A DNA stretch of 64,000 nt from Virgibacillus subterraneus (GTDB lineage: Bacteria; Bacillota; Bacilli; Bacillales; Amphibacillaceae): assembly GCF_900110695.1 (NCBI RefSeq), contig NZ_FOEH01000001.1, forward strand, positions 806,001-870,000, given 5' to 3'. A program made the position numbers and the translations under genes. Positions 1 through 7,965 of this stretch are shown piece after piece. A model generated the notes under the pieces. The model was given only the letters and a program-made list of their open reading frames with translations, searched no databases and was not told the DNA's origin. The number at the start of each line of letters is the position of its first letter. Position 1 is the stretch's first letter.

Positions 1-649
1 AACCTTTTAGAAGATAAGTAGGTGGAACAGTTGAGAAGAGATTGTCTCTTGTTATGCCAGCTTCGGTAAGTGCTTCTTCATTCCAATCCATTTTCTCCAC
101 ATCAAATAAACCAGTTGAAGCTGCTACTGAATAATCAACCACTTCTTCATTAAACCATCGCTTCACAAGAAATTCTTTAATGGAAATATATTTGTTTGCG
201 TCTTTGTAAGGCTGCCAAGCCAGCTCTTTCATCCAGACTAATTTTGCTAGAGGGGTCATCGGATGAAGAGGAGTACCTGTTTTAAAGAATAAAGCTGAAT
301 TTGTTTGTTTAAGGTGATCTGCCTGATTCTGACTTCGTGAATCAGCCCAAATAATCGAATTTGAGAGGGGCTCTCCATCGTCTGTGGCACATATCAGTGA
401 GTGCATAGCTGAAGAGATTCCAATTCCCTTTAGTAGATTTTTGGGAGTATTGGATTCTAGTATTACTGTTTTTAAAACGTGGATAGCTGCTATTTCAATT
501 TCAAGTGGATCTTGTTCAGCCCAATTCAAAGCGGGGTAAAGGATTGGATATTTCTCTTCGTGCTCAGCTATGATTCTCCCACTATAATCAAACATTAAAG
601 CTTTGACGCTCGTAGTACCTATATCAAGCCCTATAATATAAGAGGACAT
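1..649 (-). CDS. gntK: Gluconate kinase, FGGY family (3' part missing)
   Basis: ATP-dependent phosphorylation of gluconate to 6-phosphogluconate in the cytoplasm is the expected role. The N-terminal 216 residues are present and the rest lies beyond the left edge. The start ATG at 649 follows an AAGGAGA ribosome binding site. The protein opens with the FGGY phosphate-binding signature GLDIGTTSVKALMF, then AEQDP, SSAMHS, WADSRS and TGTPLHPM, all in the order and spacing remembered for B. subtilis GntK. It lies downstream of, and codirectional with, the RpiR-type regulator, so joint control is plausible. A xylulokinase or other FGGY kinase is possible, but TGTPLHPM and the next residues fit gluconate kinase best. 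Confidence 0.85.
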   Translation of the reverse strand, partial: MSSYIIGLDIGTTSVKALMFDYSGRIIAEHEEKYPILYPALNWAEQDPLEIEIAAIHVLKTVILESNTPKNLLKGIGISSAMHSLICATDDGEPLSNSIIWADSRSQNQADHLKQTNSALFFKTGTPLHPMTPLAKLVWMKELAWQPYKDANKYISIKEFLVKRWFNEEVVDYSVAASTGLFDVEKMDWNEEALTEAGITRDNLFSTVPPTYLLKG

Positions 650-790
650 GCTTGATTCTCCTTTTCGTATGTAAAAGTTGATATAATGTTGGCAGTTATT
701 TATGTTGATTAGTTTGTAGCCGCGTCAAGTCCCTACATCCAGCGCCCATTGCCTAGTGCCTTCCAGTAGGGCGCCTTTACCTTTGTATCC
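650..790. other. Gap between regulator and kinase with GC-rich hairpin
   Basis: No gene seen. It holds a GC-rich inverted repeat, GCGCCC at 742-747 and GGGCGC at 769-774, standing out from AT-rich surroundings. On the minus strand this follows the regulator stop codon, but no T-run follows it, so it is a poor terminator; it could be a degenerate intergenic repeat. Confidence 0.4.
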
Positions 791-1651
791 TTATAATCGT
801 TTGCTTGAAATTGCATCACGCATTTTGGATAAGGACTCTTTTGTTTGCTCCTTTTTTTGCAGGCAGTAATTGACATATAAGGCGTCGATAATACTTAGCT
901 CGGCAATTCGTGAGGCAAGTGCCTCTGATCGGTACTCAGTTTCTTGTGCTGCAGTGAACAGACTAATATCAACTACTTTGCTTAGTGGTGATTTGGCAAA
1001 GTTTGTAATTCCTATTGTCTTGGCATTTCTCTTTTTTGCAACTTCAATTACGTCGAGCAAGTCTTTATTTGAACCAGAGTGTGAAATAAATATGGCAACA
1101 GATTGTTCATTTAATTGAGATGCAGACATGAGCTGTAAATGACTGTCTGTATAGGCCTGGCTAATCAGGCCAGTTTTTATAAACTTATGCTGTGCATCTA
1201 AGCCGACAATCCCAGAACCGCCATTTCCGTAAAAACTTAGATTATTGGATCGTGTTAGAAAGTCAACTGCCTGCTGGATAGAATCCTGCGATTGTAAATC
1301 TCTTGTATATTCGATTGCTTTTATATTTGACTGGAATACTTTTTTGGTAACTTCCAGCTCTGAATCATTTTCATTGATTGACTCGTGAATATCTTTGATG
1401 GGATTGACTATTTCAGAAGCTAATACAATTTTAAGTGATTGGTAACCTTTGAAGCCTAATCGCTTACAAAAGCGAAAAACAGTAGCATCTGCTATCATCA
1501 AATCATCGGCAACCTGATTAATTGTTGCATGAATAATTTTTTCTGGCTTATCAAGAATGTAGTCGGCAACCAGTTTTTCTTTTTCACTAAAAGAACTATA
1601 AGCTGAACGGATTCTATTTAAGACGTTTGTGGCTGGAGTAATTGTATTCAC
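791..1651 (-). CDS. RpiR/MurR-family transcriptional regulator
   Basis: A 286-residue regulator with the two-domain RpiR layout: an N-terminal helix-turn-helix of about 80 residues (FSEKEKLVADYIL, then VADDLMIADATVFRFCKRLGFKGYQSLK) and a C-terminal SIS sugar-phosphate isomerase domain (SFYGNGGSGIVGLDAQHKF, FISHSGSNKDLL). SIS domains of this family bind phosphorylated sugars and change DNA binding. It is transcribed away from the kduD-rpiA-transporter genes and towards gntK, so control of both sides by a sugar acid or pentose phosphate intermediate is the simplest reading. The start ATG at 1651 has a GGAAGTGGG ribosome binding site. The effector is not evident from sequence. Confidence 0.88.
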   Translation of the reverse strand: MNTITPATNVLNRIRSAYSSFSEKEKLVADYILDKPEKIIHATINQVADDLMIADATVFRFCKRLGFKGYQSLKIVLASEIVNPIKDIHESINENDSELEVTKKVFQSNIKAIEYTRDLQSQDSIQQAVDFLTRSNNLSFYGNGGSGIVGLDAQHKFIKTGLISQAYTDSHLQLMSASQLNEQSVAIFISHSGSNKDLLDVIEVAKKRNAKTIGITNFAKSPLSKVVDISLFTAAQETEYRSEALASRIAELSIIDALYVNYCLQKKEQTKESLSKMRDAISSKRL

Positions 1652-1851
1652 TAATAACCCACTTCCTTAATTTGTGTGTATGCGTTTAATTATAATCTTA
1701 TATGAAAATAAGTTTAAAATAAAGAGAAAAGATGAAAATTTTTTTCTTTCAATTATCATCTAACTCGATTATCATTAGATTTATACAAACAGATAGCTTG
1801 CATTTAGGAAATGTTATGATATGTAGGTTCCATAAAATGAGGGGGATTCTC

Positions 1852-2613
1852 GTGGCAAATTTATTTCAGTTAAGTGGAAAGATTGCAGTAGTTACAGGGG
1901 CGACAAGAGGAATTGGCCGGTCAATGGCTTTTGCTTTAGCAGATGCAGGTGCGGATATTGCGCTGTTACAGCGAAACCCCGAACAAACAGACGTTAAGGA
2001 AGAAATTGAAGCAAATACAGGCCGGCAGTGTAAAATTATAGCCTGTGATTTGGAGAATCCAGACCAAGTTAAAAATGCTATTCCTGAAGTCGTTGCGCTT
2101 TATGGGAGAATTGATATTTTAGTAAATAGCGCTGGGATACAACGTCGCTCACCATCCGTCGAATTCACTGAGCAAGATTGGGACGATGTGATAAATGTTA
2201 ACCTTAAAACTGTATGGACTTTATGCCAGCAGGCCGGTCGGTACATGGTTGGACAAGGTAGTGGAAAGATTATTAATATCGCTTCCTTACTCTCATTTCA
2301 AGGTGGGATAACCGTTCCTGCATATGCTGCGGCCAAAGGCGCGGTAGCCCAACTAACTAAGGCACTTTCAAATGAGTGGGCAAAAGAAAACGTAAATGTA
2401 AATGCAATTGTTCCAGGCTATATAGCGACAGACATGAATACGGCTTTAATAAACGATCCTGTTAGAAGTAAACAAATACTTGATCGAATACCTGCAGATC
2501 GTTGGGGCAATCCAGAAGATTTTAAGGGTACTGTAGTATTTCTTGCTTCAGAGGCGTCAGCATATATTCATGGCCATTTATTAGCAGTGGATGGCGGATG
2601 GCTGGGCCGTTAA
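1852..2613 (+). CDS. kduD: 2-deoxy-D-gluconate 3-dehydrogenase / KduD-like SDR
   Basis: Classical short-chain dehydrogenase of 253 residues. I chose GTG 1852 because GAGGGGG lies just before it and the protein then begins like KduD; an upstream in-frame extension adds 40 residues unlike the family. Visible motifs are TGATRGIG (cofactor binding), NSAG in place of the usual NNAG, the serine of IASLLSFQGG and YAAAK (catalytic Tyr and Lys). IINIASLLSFQGG, NVNAIVPGYIATDMN, RIPADRWG and a VDGGWL end match KduD/gluconate dehydrogenase relatives. These oxidise or reduce keto-deoxy or keto-gluconate intermediates with NAD(P). It leads a run with rpiA and an AEC carrier and diverges from the RpiR regulator. 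Exact substrate is uncertain. Confidence 0.8.
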   Translation: MANLFQLSGKIAVVTGATRGIGRSMAFALADAGADIALLQRNPEQTDVKEEIEANTGRQCKIIACDLENPDQVKNAIPEVVALYGRIDILVNSAGIQRRSPSVEFTEQDWDDVINVNLKTVWTLCQQAGRYMVGQGSGKIINIASLLSFQGGITVPAYAAAKGAVAQLTKALSNEWAKENVNVNAIVPGYIATDMNTALINDPVRSKQILDRIPADRWGNPEDFKGTVVFLASEASAYIHGHLLAVDGGWLGR

Positions 2614-2637
2614 TCCATTGGACTAGGAGTGATATAC

Positions 2638-3327
2638 ATGCTAAATAAAATAGACAGGAATAAAATAAAGGTTGCAGAAGAGGCTGTTAGATATATTAAA
2701 AACGGAATGACTGTGGGTTTGGGATCTGGGTCAACCATCGACTGGATGCTTAAAAAGCTTGGAGAAAGCGTTAACGAAGGATTGGATATTAAAGGCATAC
2801 CAACTTCATATAAAACGGAAAAATTAGCACGAGAATACGGCATTCCCTTAACTGACTTCTCAAACGTAATTGAAATTGACTTAGCTATTGATGGAGCTGA
2901 CGAAATAGATGAACAGCTCAACCTTCTAAAAGGTGGAGGCGGCTCACTCGTTAGGGAAAAAATAGTTGATTCGGTGGCAAAGGAGCTTATCATTATAGCA
3001 GACGAATCTAAATTGGTTCCTGCACTGGGGGATTTTTTATTACCTGTTGAAGTGGTCCAGTTTGGATGGGAACTAACCGCACATCATATTTCTCAGCTGA
3101 ATTGTGTTCCCTATTTACGAAAAAAAGATAACAATGAAATATTTATTACTGATAATGATAATTATATTTTAGATTGCAGTTTTGAAAAAATTCCCCAACC
3201 AACCAGATTGCATGAAAAGTTAAAACTAATGACTGGTGTTGTGGAAACTGGTTTATTTGTGGGCATGGTGGATCGCGTTATTATTGGAAGTGATTATGGA
3301 ATTAGAACTCATGTGAATGAATTCTAA
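2638..3327 (+). CDS. rpiA: Ribose-5-phosphate isomerase A
   Basis: Interconverts ribose 5-phosphate and ribulose 5-phosphate in the pentose phosphate pathway. The 229-residue protein shows the RpiA signatures in order: VGLGSGST (phosphate loop) near residue 26, AIDGADEID, LLKGGGGSLVREKIV with the catalytic Glu/Lys region, IIADESKLV and a C-terminal GMVDRVIIGSDYG. ATG 2638 is preferred over the in-frame GTG nine bases earlier because TAGGAGTG sits at the right distance. It follows the SDR gene by 24 bases, so they are probably co-transcribed. Its place in an RpiR-linked carbon cluster suggests an inducible copy serving a pentose or sugar acid route rather than the housekeeping one, but that is inference. 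Confidence 0.9.
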   Translation: MLNKIDRNKIKVAEEAVRYIKNGMTVGLGSGSTIDWMLKKLGESVNEGLDIKGIPTSYKTEKLAREYGIPLTDFSNVIEIDLAIDGADEIDEQLNLLKGGGGSLVREKIVDSVAKELIIIADESKLVPALGDFLLPVEVVQFGWELTAHHISQLNCVPYLRKKDNNEIFITDNDNYILDCSFEKIPQPTRLHEKLKLMTGVVETGLFVGMVDRVIIGSDYGIRTHVNEF

Positions 3328-3385
3328 TGCTTTTTTATGAATGATGAAACAATATAAATATACATAACTAAGGGTGAACTACATA

Positions 3386-4297
3386 ATGTCTGGCTTTAAT
3401 GAACAATTTCTGTATGCCGTAATAATCATAGCATTGGGATATACACTAAAGCGATTTAATATAATAAAGGAAAAAGATGGTGAAGGTTTAGCGAGAATAA
3501 TATTCAATCTGACTCTTCCGGCATTAATAATTGTATCTTTTAGTGACATTAAAATTGAATCTTCCTTATTTCTTCTTATAGGTATAGCCTTTTGTTATGG
3601 ATTACTTTCGGCTTTTGTATCTATTATTATATTTAGAAAGGAAAGCAGAGAAAATAAAGGTATGCTTGGCATGCTGGTACCCGGCTTTAATATTGGTTTG
3701 TTTGCATATCCGCTTGTTGAAGGGATCTGGGGAAGAGAAGGTATTAAATATTTCGGGATGTTTGATGTTGGAAATGCATTTATCGTGTTTGGTTTACTAT
3801 ATCTAATAGGCAGCTATTATTCATCCGATAAGGCAGAGCTTAGTCCAGGTGTAATTATGAGGAAGTTAACGGGTTCAATCCCATTAATGACTTATATTAT
3901 TGTTTGTGGATTGAATATTATAAGTATTCAGCTTCCAGAAATGGTAGTAAATGTTTCCGAGATAATTTCCGTAGCAAACATGCCTCTATCATTTTTATTA
4001 CTAGGTATTTATTTAAATTTTAAGTTTGATAAAAGCTACTATACACTCATTATAAAGGTCTTGACCATTAGATATGTACTTGGCTTAACTGTCGGTATAT
4101 CACTCTTTTTTATATTACCTTATGATGATATGTTTAGATATACTGTCCTTATTGGTCTGATGCTGCCGGTATCTGTGTCTGTTTTGCCTTATTCTGTTGA
4201 ATTTAACTATGACCAGAGATTTATCGGAACTGTATCCAATTTGACGATTCTAATTACTTTCTTTTTATTATGGGTTCTGATGAGTATAATTAGTTGA
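3386..4297 (+). CDS. AEC-family (auxin efflux carrier-like) transporter
   Basis: Integral membrane protein of 303 residues with about ten hydrophobic segments, ending LLWVLMSIIS. Family features include the N-terminal GYTLKRFNIIKEKDGEGLARIIFNLTLPALI stretch and the central GLFAYPLVEGIWG segment followed by GMFDVGNAFIVFG. AEC carriers move organic acids such as malate or auxin-like compounds by secondary transport; the solute cannot be told from sequence. It lies 58 bases after rpiA, so it may carry the sugar acid or a product of the kduD-rpiA cluster. ATG 3386 after AAGGGTG is preferred to GTG 3374, which has no clear ribosome binding site. Confidence 0.8.
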   Translation: MSGFNEQFLYAVIIIALGYTLKRFNIIKEKDGEGLARIIFNLTLPALIIVSFSDIKIESSLFLLIGIAFCYGLLSAFVSIIIFRKESRENKGMLGMLVPGFNIGLFAYPLVEGIWGREGIKYFGMFDVGNAFIVFGLLYLIGSYYSSDKAELSPGVIMRKLTGSIPLMTYIIVCGLNIISIQLPEMVVNVSEIISVANMPLSFLLLGIYLNFKFDKSYYTLIIKVLTIRYVLGLTVGISLFFILPYDDMFRYTVLIGLMLPVSVSVLPYSVEFNYDQRFIGTVSNLTILITFFLLWVLMSIIS

Positions 4298-4334
4298 TTG
4301 CTAGATTTTTTCACAAAACAACAATATTCTTCTT

Positions 4335-4348
4335 ATTTCCCGGGAAAT
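4335..4348. promoter_or_regulatory. Perfect 14-bp palindrome, possible operator
   Basis: ATTTCCCGGGAAAT reads the same on both strands and lies about 35 bases upstream of the inverted repeat and promoter of the Gfo/Idh gene. No regulator is identified; a role as operator is inference. Confidence 0.35.
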
Positions 4349-4363
4349 GACATATTGACTGTT

Positions 4364-4411
4364 TTTTCGACTTTTGAACATTTTTGCTGTCGAAACAATT
4401 TCATGTATAAT
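4364..4411 (+). promoter_or_regulatory. Sigma-A promoter with overlapping inverted repeat
   Basis: TTGCTG at 4384-4389 and TATAAT at 4406-4411 are 16 bases apart, a good vegetative promoter for the oxidoreductase gene. An inverted repeat, TTTCGAC (4365-4371) and GTCGAAA (4389-4395), overlaps the -35 box and would place a bound repressor over the polymerase site. Confidence 0.55.
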
Positions 4412-4450
4412 TAATAAAAGATTGCAACTATTCATACAGGAGGAGTTTTC

Positions 4451-5452
4451 ATGTCAAAAATCCGTTGGGGTGTATTAAGCACTGCAAATATTGCACAAAA
4501 AGCACTTTTACCTGCATTCTCACGTTCAGATAATGCCGAAGTGACAGCTATAGCAAGTGGGAGTGACATTACGAAGGCTGAGAGGATAGCGGAAAAATTC
4601 GGTATCCCAACTGCCTATGATGGCTATGATAAGCTGTTGGATGACTCGAATATTGATGCTGTTTATATTCCATTGCCAAACCATTTGCATAAACAGTGGG
4701 TAATTGAGGCTGCTAAGAAGGGTAAACACATTTTGTGTGAGAAACCTGCAGCAATAAATTCCAATGATGTTTTGGAAATGAAAAAAGTTTGTGATGAGCA
4801 CGGGGTTCTTTTCATGGAAGCATTTATGTATTACTTTCACTCGCAGCATAATCGTGTGAAAGAGATAATTGACTCTGGTGAGATTGGTGAAGTGAAACTG
4901 ATGCGCGCTGCTTTCTCGTTTTACCTTGCCAAAAAGGAAAATAATATCCGTATGAGTAATCAAAAGGGTGGCGGCAGTATTTATGATATCGGCTGTTATG
5001 GTATTCATTCGATTAGGAATATACTTCGGACTGAACCAAATACTGTTCAAGTGCATGGTGCAGTTGACCCTGCGTATGGAGTAGAAACCGATGCAGTGGG
5101 GTATATGACATTTCCAAATGGAGTACGAGCAATATTTGACTCTAGTTTTAATATGGCACATCGGAGTGAATATGAGGTGGTCGGAACAGAGGGACGGATT
5201 AAAGTTCCTAGAGCATACCGTCCGGATAATAATGGTGGCGACGGGTTAGTGGTTGTTGAAAAGGGCAATGTGCAACGAACTGAAACAGTGAATTGCGATC
5301 AATACCGAAGCCAGGTGGAGCATTTATCACAGGCAATTATAGATAAAAAAACTCAGGTGTATCATGATTTTAATAATACGATAAATAATATGCGTGTGAT
5401 TGATGCTTGTTATGAGTCAATCAAGCAAGGTCGTCTAATCGAATTATCTTAA
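4451..5452 (+). CDS. Gfo/Idh/MocA-family NAD(P)-dependent oxidoreductase
   Basis: Cytoplasmic 333-residue sugar or polyol dehydrogenase. The N-terminal Rossmann domain starts WGVLSTANIA, followed by VYIPLPNHLHKQWV and the family motif CEKPAA near residue 97, where the lysine is catalytic. The C-terminal GFO_IDH_MocA domain contains GGGSIYDIGCYGIHS with the conserved Asp and His. Start ATG 4451 follows CAGGAGGAG. It stands alone, with its own promoter and a terminator behind it. Members act on glucose, xylose, inositol and related sugars; in a pentose locus a D-xylose 1-dehydrogenase-like role is possible, but substrate cannot be assigned. Confidence 0.85.
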   Translation: MSKIRWGVLSTANIAQKALLPAFSRSDNAEVTAIASGSDITKAERIAEKFGIPTAYDGYDKLLDDSNIDAVYIPLPNHLHKQWVIEAAKKGKHILCEKPAAINSNDVLEMKKVCDEHGVLFMEAFMYYFHSQHNRVKEIIDSGEIGEVKLMRAAFSFYLAKKENNIRMSNQKGGGSIYDIGCYGIHSIRNILRTEPNTVQVHGAVDPAYGVETDAVGYMTFPNGVRAIFDSSFNMAHRSEYEVVGTEGRIKVPRAYRPDNNGGDGLVVVEKGNVQRTETVNCDQYRSQVEHLSQAIIDKKTQVYHDFNNTINNMRVIDACYESIKQGRLIELS

Positions 5453-5462
5453 GTTTATTTAA

Positions 5463-5500
5463 ACCCTAATTTGTCAGATTTTTAGCAAGTTAGGGTATTA
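5463..5500 (+). terminator. Terminator after the Gfo/Idh gene
   Basis: ACCCTAATTT (5463-5472) pairs with AAGTTAGGGT (5487-5496) with one wobble, followed by an AT-rich tail. It separates the oxidoreductase from the three-component sensor operon. Confidence 0.55.
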
Positions 5501-5555
5501 TTATTTTAACTGCTCCATGGTAAGATAGAAACATAATTGGTAAGTAGGTGGCAGT

Positions 5556-6545
5556 ATGAACAGTAATTCCAGATTTTTACTCTATACGTTGAGCGGTGTT
5601 TTATTTGTCATTAGCTTTGTTGGTATGCTGATTTATGGATATAAGGCATTTTATATAGAAGCTGAAAAAGTTGAATCTGATGATTATACCTATCATTTTG
5701 CTTTAATTGCTGAAGAAATTGAAAACGATTACTGGCGTTTAATTGAAGAAGGCGCCAAAAATGCTGCTTTGGAAAATAATATTTATTTGGAATATATGGC
5801 ACCGCAAAAAGCTGACAATGACGAATTGTTGAAATTACTGGACCGAATGATCTCTGCAAAAGTTGATGGAATCCTTACACAGGGTGTTGAAGGGGATCGC
5901 TTTGTCGATTTAGTACATAAGGCAATTGAACGTGGAATACCGATTATCACGGTCGACACTGATGTGAAAAGCAGTGAACGAAATGTATATGTAGGAACTG
6001 ATAACTTCTATGCCGGTCAGCTGGCTGGGAAGACTATTATCGAAAATACTACTGGCGAACAGTATGTTGGAATTATTACCGGCCGTTTTGATGCGATAAA
6101 CCAGCAGGAAAGGCTAGAGGGCTTGAAACAAGCATTTAAAGCTGAAGAACGTATTCATATTGTTGATATCAAGGAGTCCAATATAACTGAAGTAGGTGCG
6201 ACTCAAGCAACTTATTCGCTGCTTAAAAACTATCCGTCGATAACAGCGTTAGTTGGTACAAGTGCCCTTGATGGGATTGGTATGGTACAAGGAATTAATG
6301 AAATAGCATCCAGGAAAGATATTTATATTACTACGTTTGACGTTCTGCCGGATACGCTTTCTTTGATTCGTCATAATAAAATTGATGCAACTATTGCACA
6401 GTACCCGAAAGAAATGGGATATAAATCAGTGGAAGTAATGATGGAACTTCAAGGTGAAGGAATGCTGAATAGTGAAGTTTATACTGAAACGAGGATACTC
6501 GAGAAACAGGACTTGAAAGGTTTTCAAAATGGTGGAAGCAAATGA
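5556..6545 (+). CDS. Membrane-anchored sugar-binding sensor protein (XylFII-like)
   Basis: 329 residues: an uncleaved N-terminal membrane helix (about residues 8-30), then a periplasmic-binding-protein type I domain of the ribose/xylose class (YHFALIAEEIENDYWRLIEEGAKNAA, VDGILTQG, PIITVDTD, YVGTDNFYAGQLAG, DAINQQERLEGLKQAF, ITTFDVLPD). It has no lipobox and no permease beside it. Its stop overlaps the start of the histidine kinase gene (ATGA, 4 bases). This is the arrangement of the XylFII-LytS-YesN system described in Clostridium beijerinckii, where XylFII binds D-xylose outside and acts through LytS. Xylose as ligand is inferred from that family and from the neighbouring xylan genes. Confidence 0.82.
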   Translation: MNSNSRFLLYTLSGVLFVISFVGMLIYGYKAFYIEAEKVESDDYTYHFALIAEEIENDYWRLIEEGAKNAALENNIYLEYMAPQKADNDELLKLLDRMISAKVDGILTQGVEGDRFVDLVHKAIERGIPIITVDTDVKSSERNVYVGTDNFYAGQLAGKTIIENTTGEQYVGIITGRFDAINQQERLEGLKQAFKAEERIHIVDIKESNITEVGATQATYSLLKNYPSITALVGTSALDGIGMVQGINEIASRKDIYITTFDVLPDTLSLIRHNKIDATIAQYPKEMGYKSVEVMMELQGEGMLNSEVYTETRILEKQDLKGFQNGGSK

Positions 6546-7954
6546 AGACAATTCGTGGAAAGCTAATCGTTTACTTCTTTGTATTTGTACTGCTATTTCA
6601 GGTAACAGCAATTTCTATTTTTATCAGCTCAAATGATTTAACAAACGCCTATAACAAAAGTTTTCAGAGATTTTTATTGTTGAATTCTATTTCAGAAAAG
6701 ACCAAAGATTTATATACATATACCAAAACATTTGTAACTGAATCGGAAGCAGAAAATGCGGTAAATTATTATGATACAAAAAAACAGCTTCAAGAGGAAA
6801 AAGAGAAACTGGAATCTACTTTTTACTATATAGAAAAAATAGAAATGAAAAATTACACTAATCTAATTGAAACATTTATTCATGAAAGTGAACTTACGGT
6901 TGGATTTGTTATAAAGGATGACATTGAACAGTACCTTTTTCATCTGGAGGAAACCAGTAATGCATCAGGGTACATTCAGGAATCAACATTGGAAATGATG
7001 GATTTAGAAATGACTGCTTATAAATCATTCTATGAAGACTTACAGTTACGTAATAATAACTTTTTGCTATTTACTATTTTTCTTTTTGTTACAACAAGTA
7101 TGATCGCAATCTTTTTCGCACTTTGGTTTTCGAAGGGGATAACACGTCCAGTGGGAGACCTGTCTCGTGCTGCAAAGGAAGTTTCCAAAGGGGATTTGTT
7201 AGGTGAACCAATCAAAATTCAGTCGAATGATGAATTGAAATTACTTGGTGATACGTTTAATCACATGCGGTCAAATATTCATGAATTAGTTGAGGAAATA
7301 AAGGACCAATCAGAATTGGACCGTCTGCTTAAGGAAATGGAGCTAAAGCATTTACAAAATCAGGTTAATCCACATTTTTTATTTAATACATTAAACACAA
7401 TATCTAAAATGGCGTACCTAGAAGATGCCAAATCCACATCGTCGCTGATTGATTCTGTTGCAAAGCTTCTTCGTCATAGTTTGGGTGAAATTGAAAGCAG
7501 CGTTACTTTAGCGGATGAAGTGGATGTTGTCAAAGATTACTTTCATATTCAAAAAACTCGTTTTTCCGAACGAATTATTTTTAATTTAGATGTTGATGAA
7601 AAATGCCTAGATGTGAAGGTTCCTCGTCTAACCCTTCAACCGTTAGTAGAGAATGCGTTTATTCATGGTATTGAAGGAGAAGAGGATGGTGGCATTATTA
7701 AACTGCATATCTATCAACGTGAAACTAATATTATTGTTGAAGTTAGCGATGATGGAGTGGGAATGGCGCAGGATAAAGTGAATGAACTCGTTTCATTAAT
7801 GAAACAACCGGAGCATGTAGGTCACTCAACTGGCATAGGATTGACTAATGTTATCCGCCGTCTGCAGCTTTTCAATCAAAATTCGCATGTCGTGGAAATA
7901 GAGTCGGATATAGGGGTGGGAACAACGATTCGATTATTTCTGCCTATGGAGTAA
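6542..7954 (+). CDS. LytS/YesM-type sensor histidine kinase
   Basis: 470-residue membrane kinase. Order: an N-terminal membrane helix (about 9-29), an extracytoplasmic helical region, a second helix (about 174-196), a HAMP linker (SKGITRPVGDLSRAAKEVSKGDL), the His_kinase domain with the phosphoacceptor histidine in NQVNPHFLFNTLN, and a GHKL ATPase domain (LTLQPLVENAFIHG, VSDDGVGM, STGIGLTNVIRRL). The gene starts inside the stop codon of the binding-protein gene, which fits a fixed sensor-kinase complex. By analogy with XylFII-LytS, sugar binding outside would switch autophosphorylation and phosphotransfer to the YesN regulator encoded next. Confidence 0.9.
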   Translation: MKTIRGKLIVYFFVFVLLFQVTAISIFISSNDLTNAYNKSFQRFLLLNSISEKTKDLYTYTKTFVTESEAENAVNYYDTKKQLQEEKEKLESTFYYIEKIEMKNYTNLIETFIHESELTVGFVIKDDIEQYLFHLEETSNASGYIQESTLEMMDLEMTAYKSFYEDLQLRNNNFLLFTIFLFVTTSMIAIFFALWFSKGITRPVGDLSRAAKEVSKGDLLGEPIKIQSNDELKLLGDTFNHMRSNIHELVEEIKDQSELDRLLKEMELKHLQNQVNPHFLFNTLNTISKMAYLEDAKSTSSLIDSVAKLLRHSLGEIESSVTLADEVDVVKDYFHIQKTRFSERIIFNLDVDEKCLDVKVPRLTLQPLVENAFIHGIEGEEDGGIIKLHIYQRETNIIVEVSDDGVGMAQDKVNELVSLMKQPEHVGHSTGIGLTNVIRRLQLFNQNSHVVEIESDIGVGTTIRLFLPME

Positions 7955-7965
7955 GGGGGGATATA

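Noticed and set aside
1732-1851. N-terminal extension of the KduD-like protein
   Set aside because: The extra 40 residues are unlike any SDR, and GTG 1852 has a strong GAGGGGG site and aligns with the KduD start.
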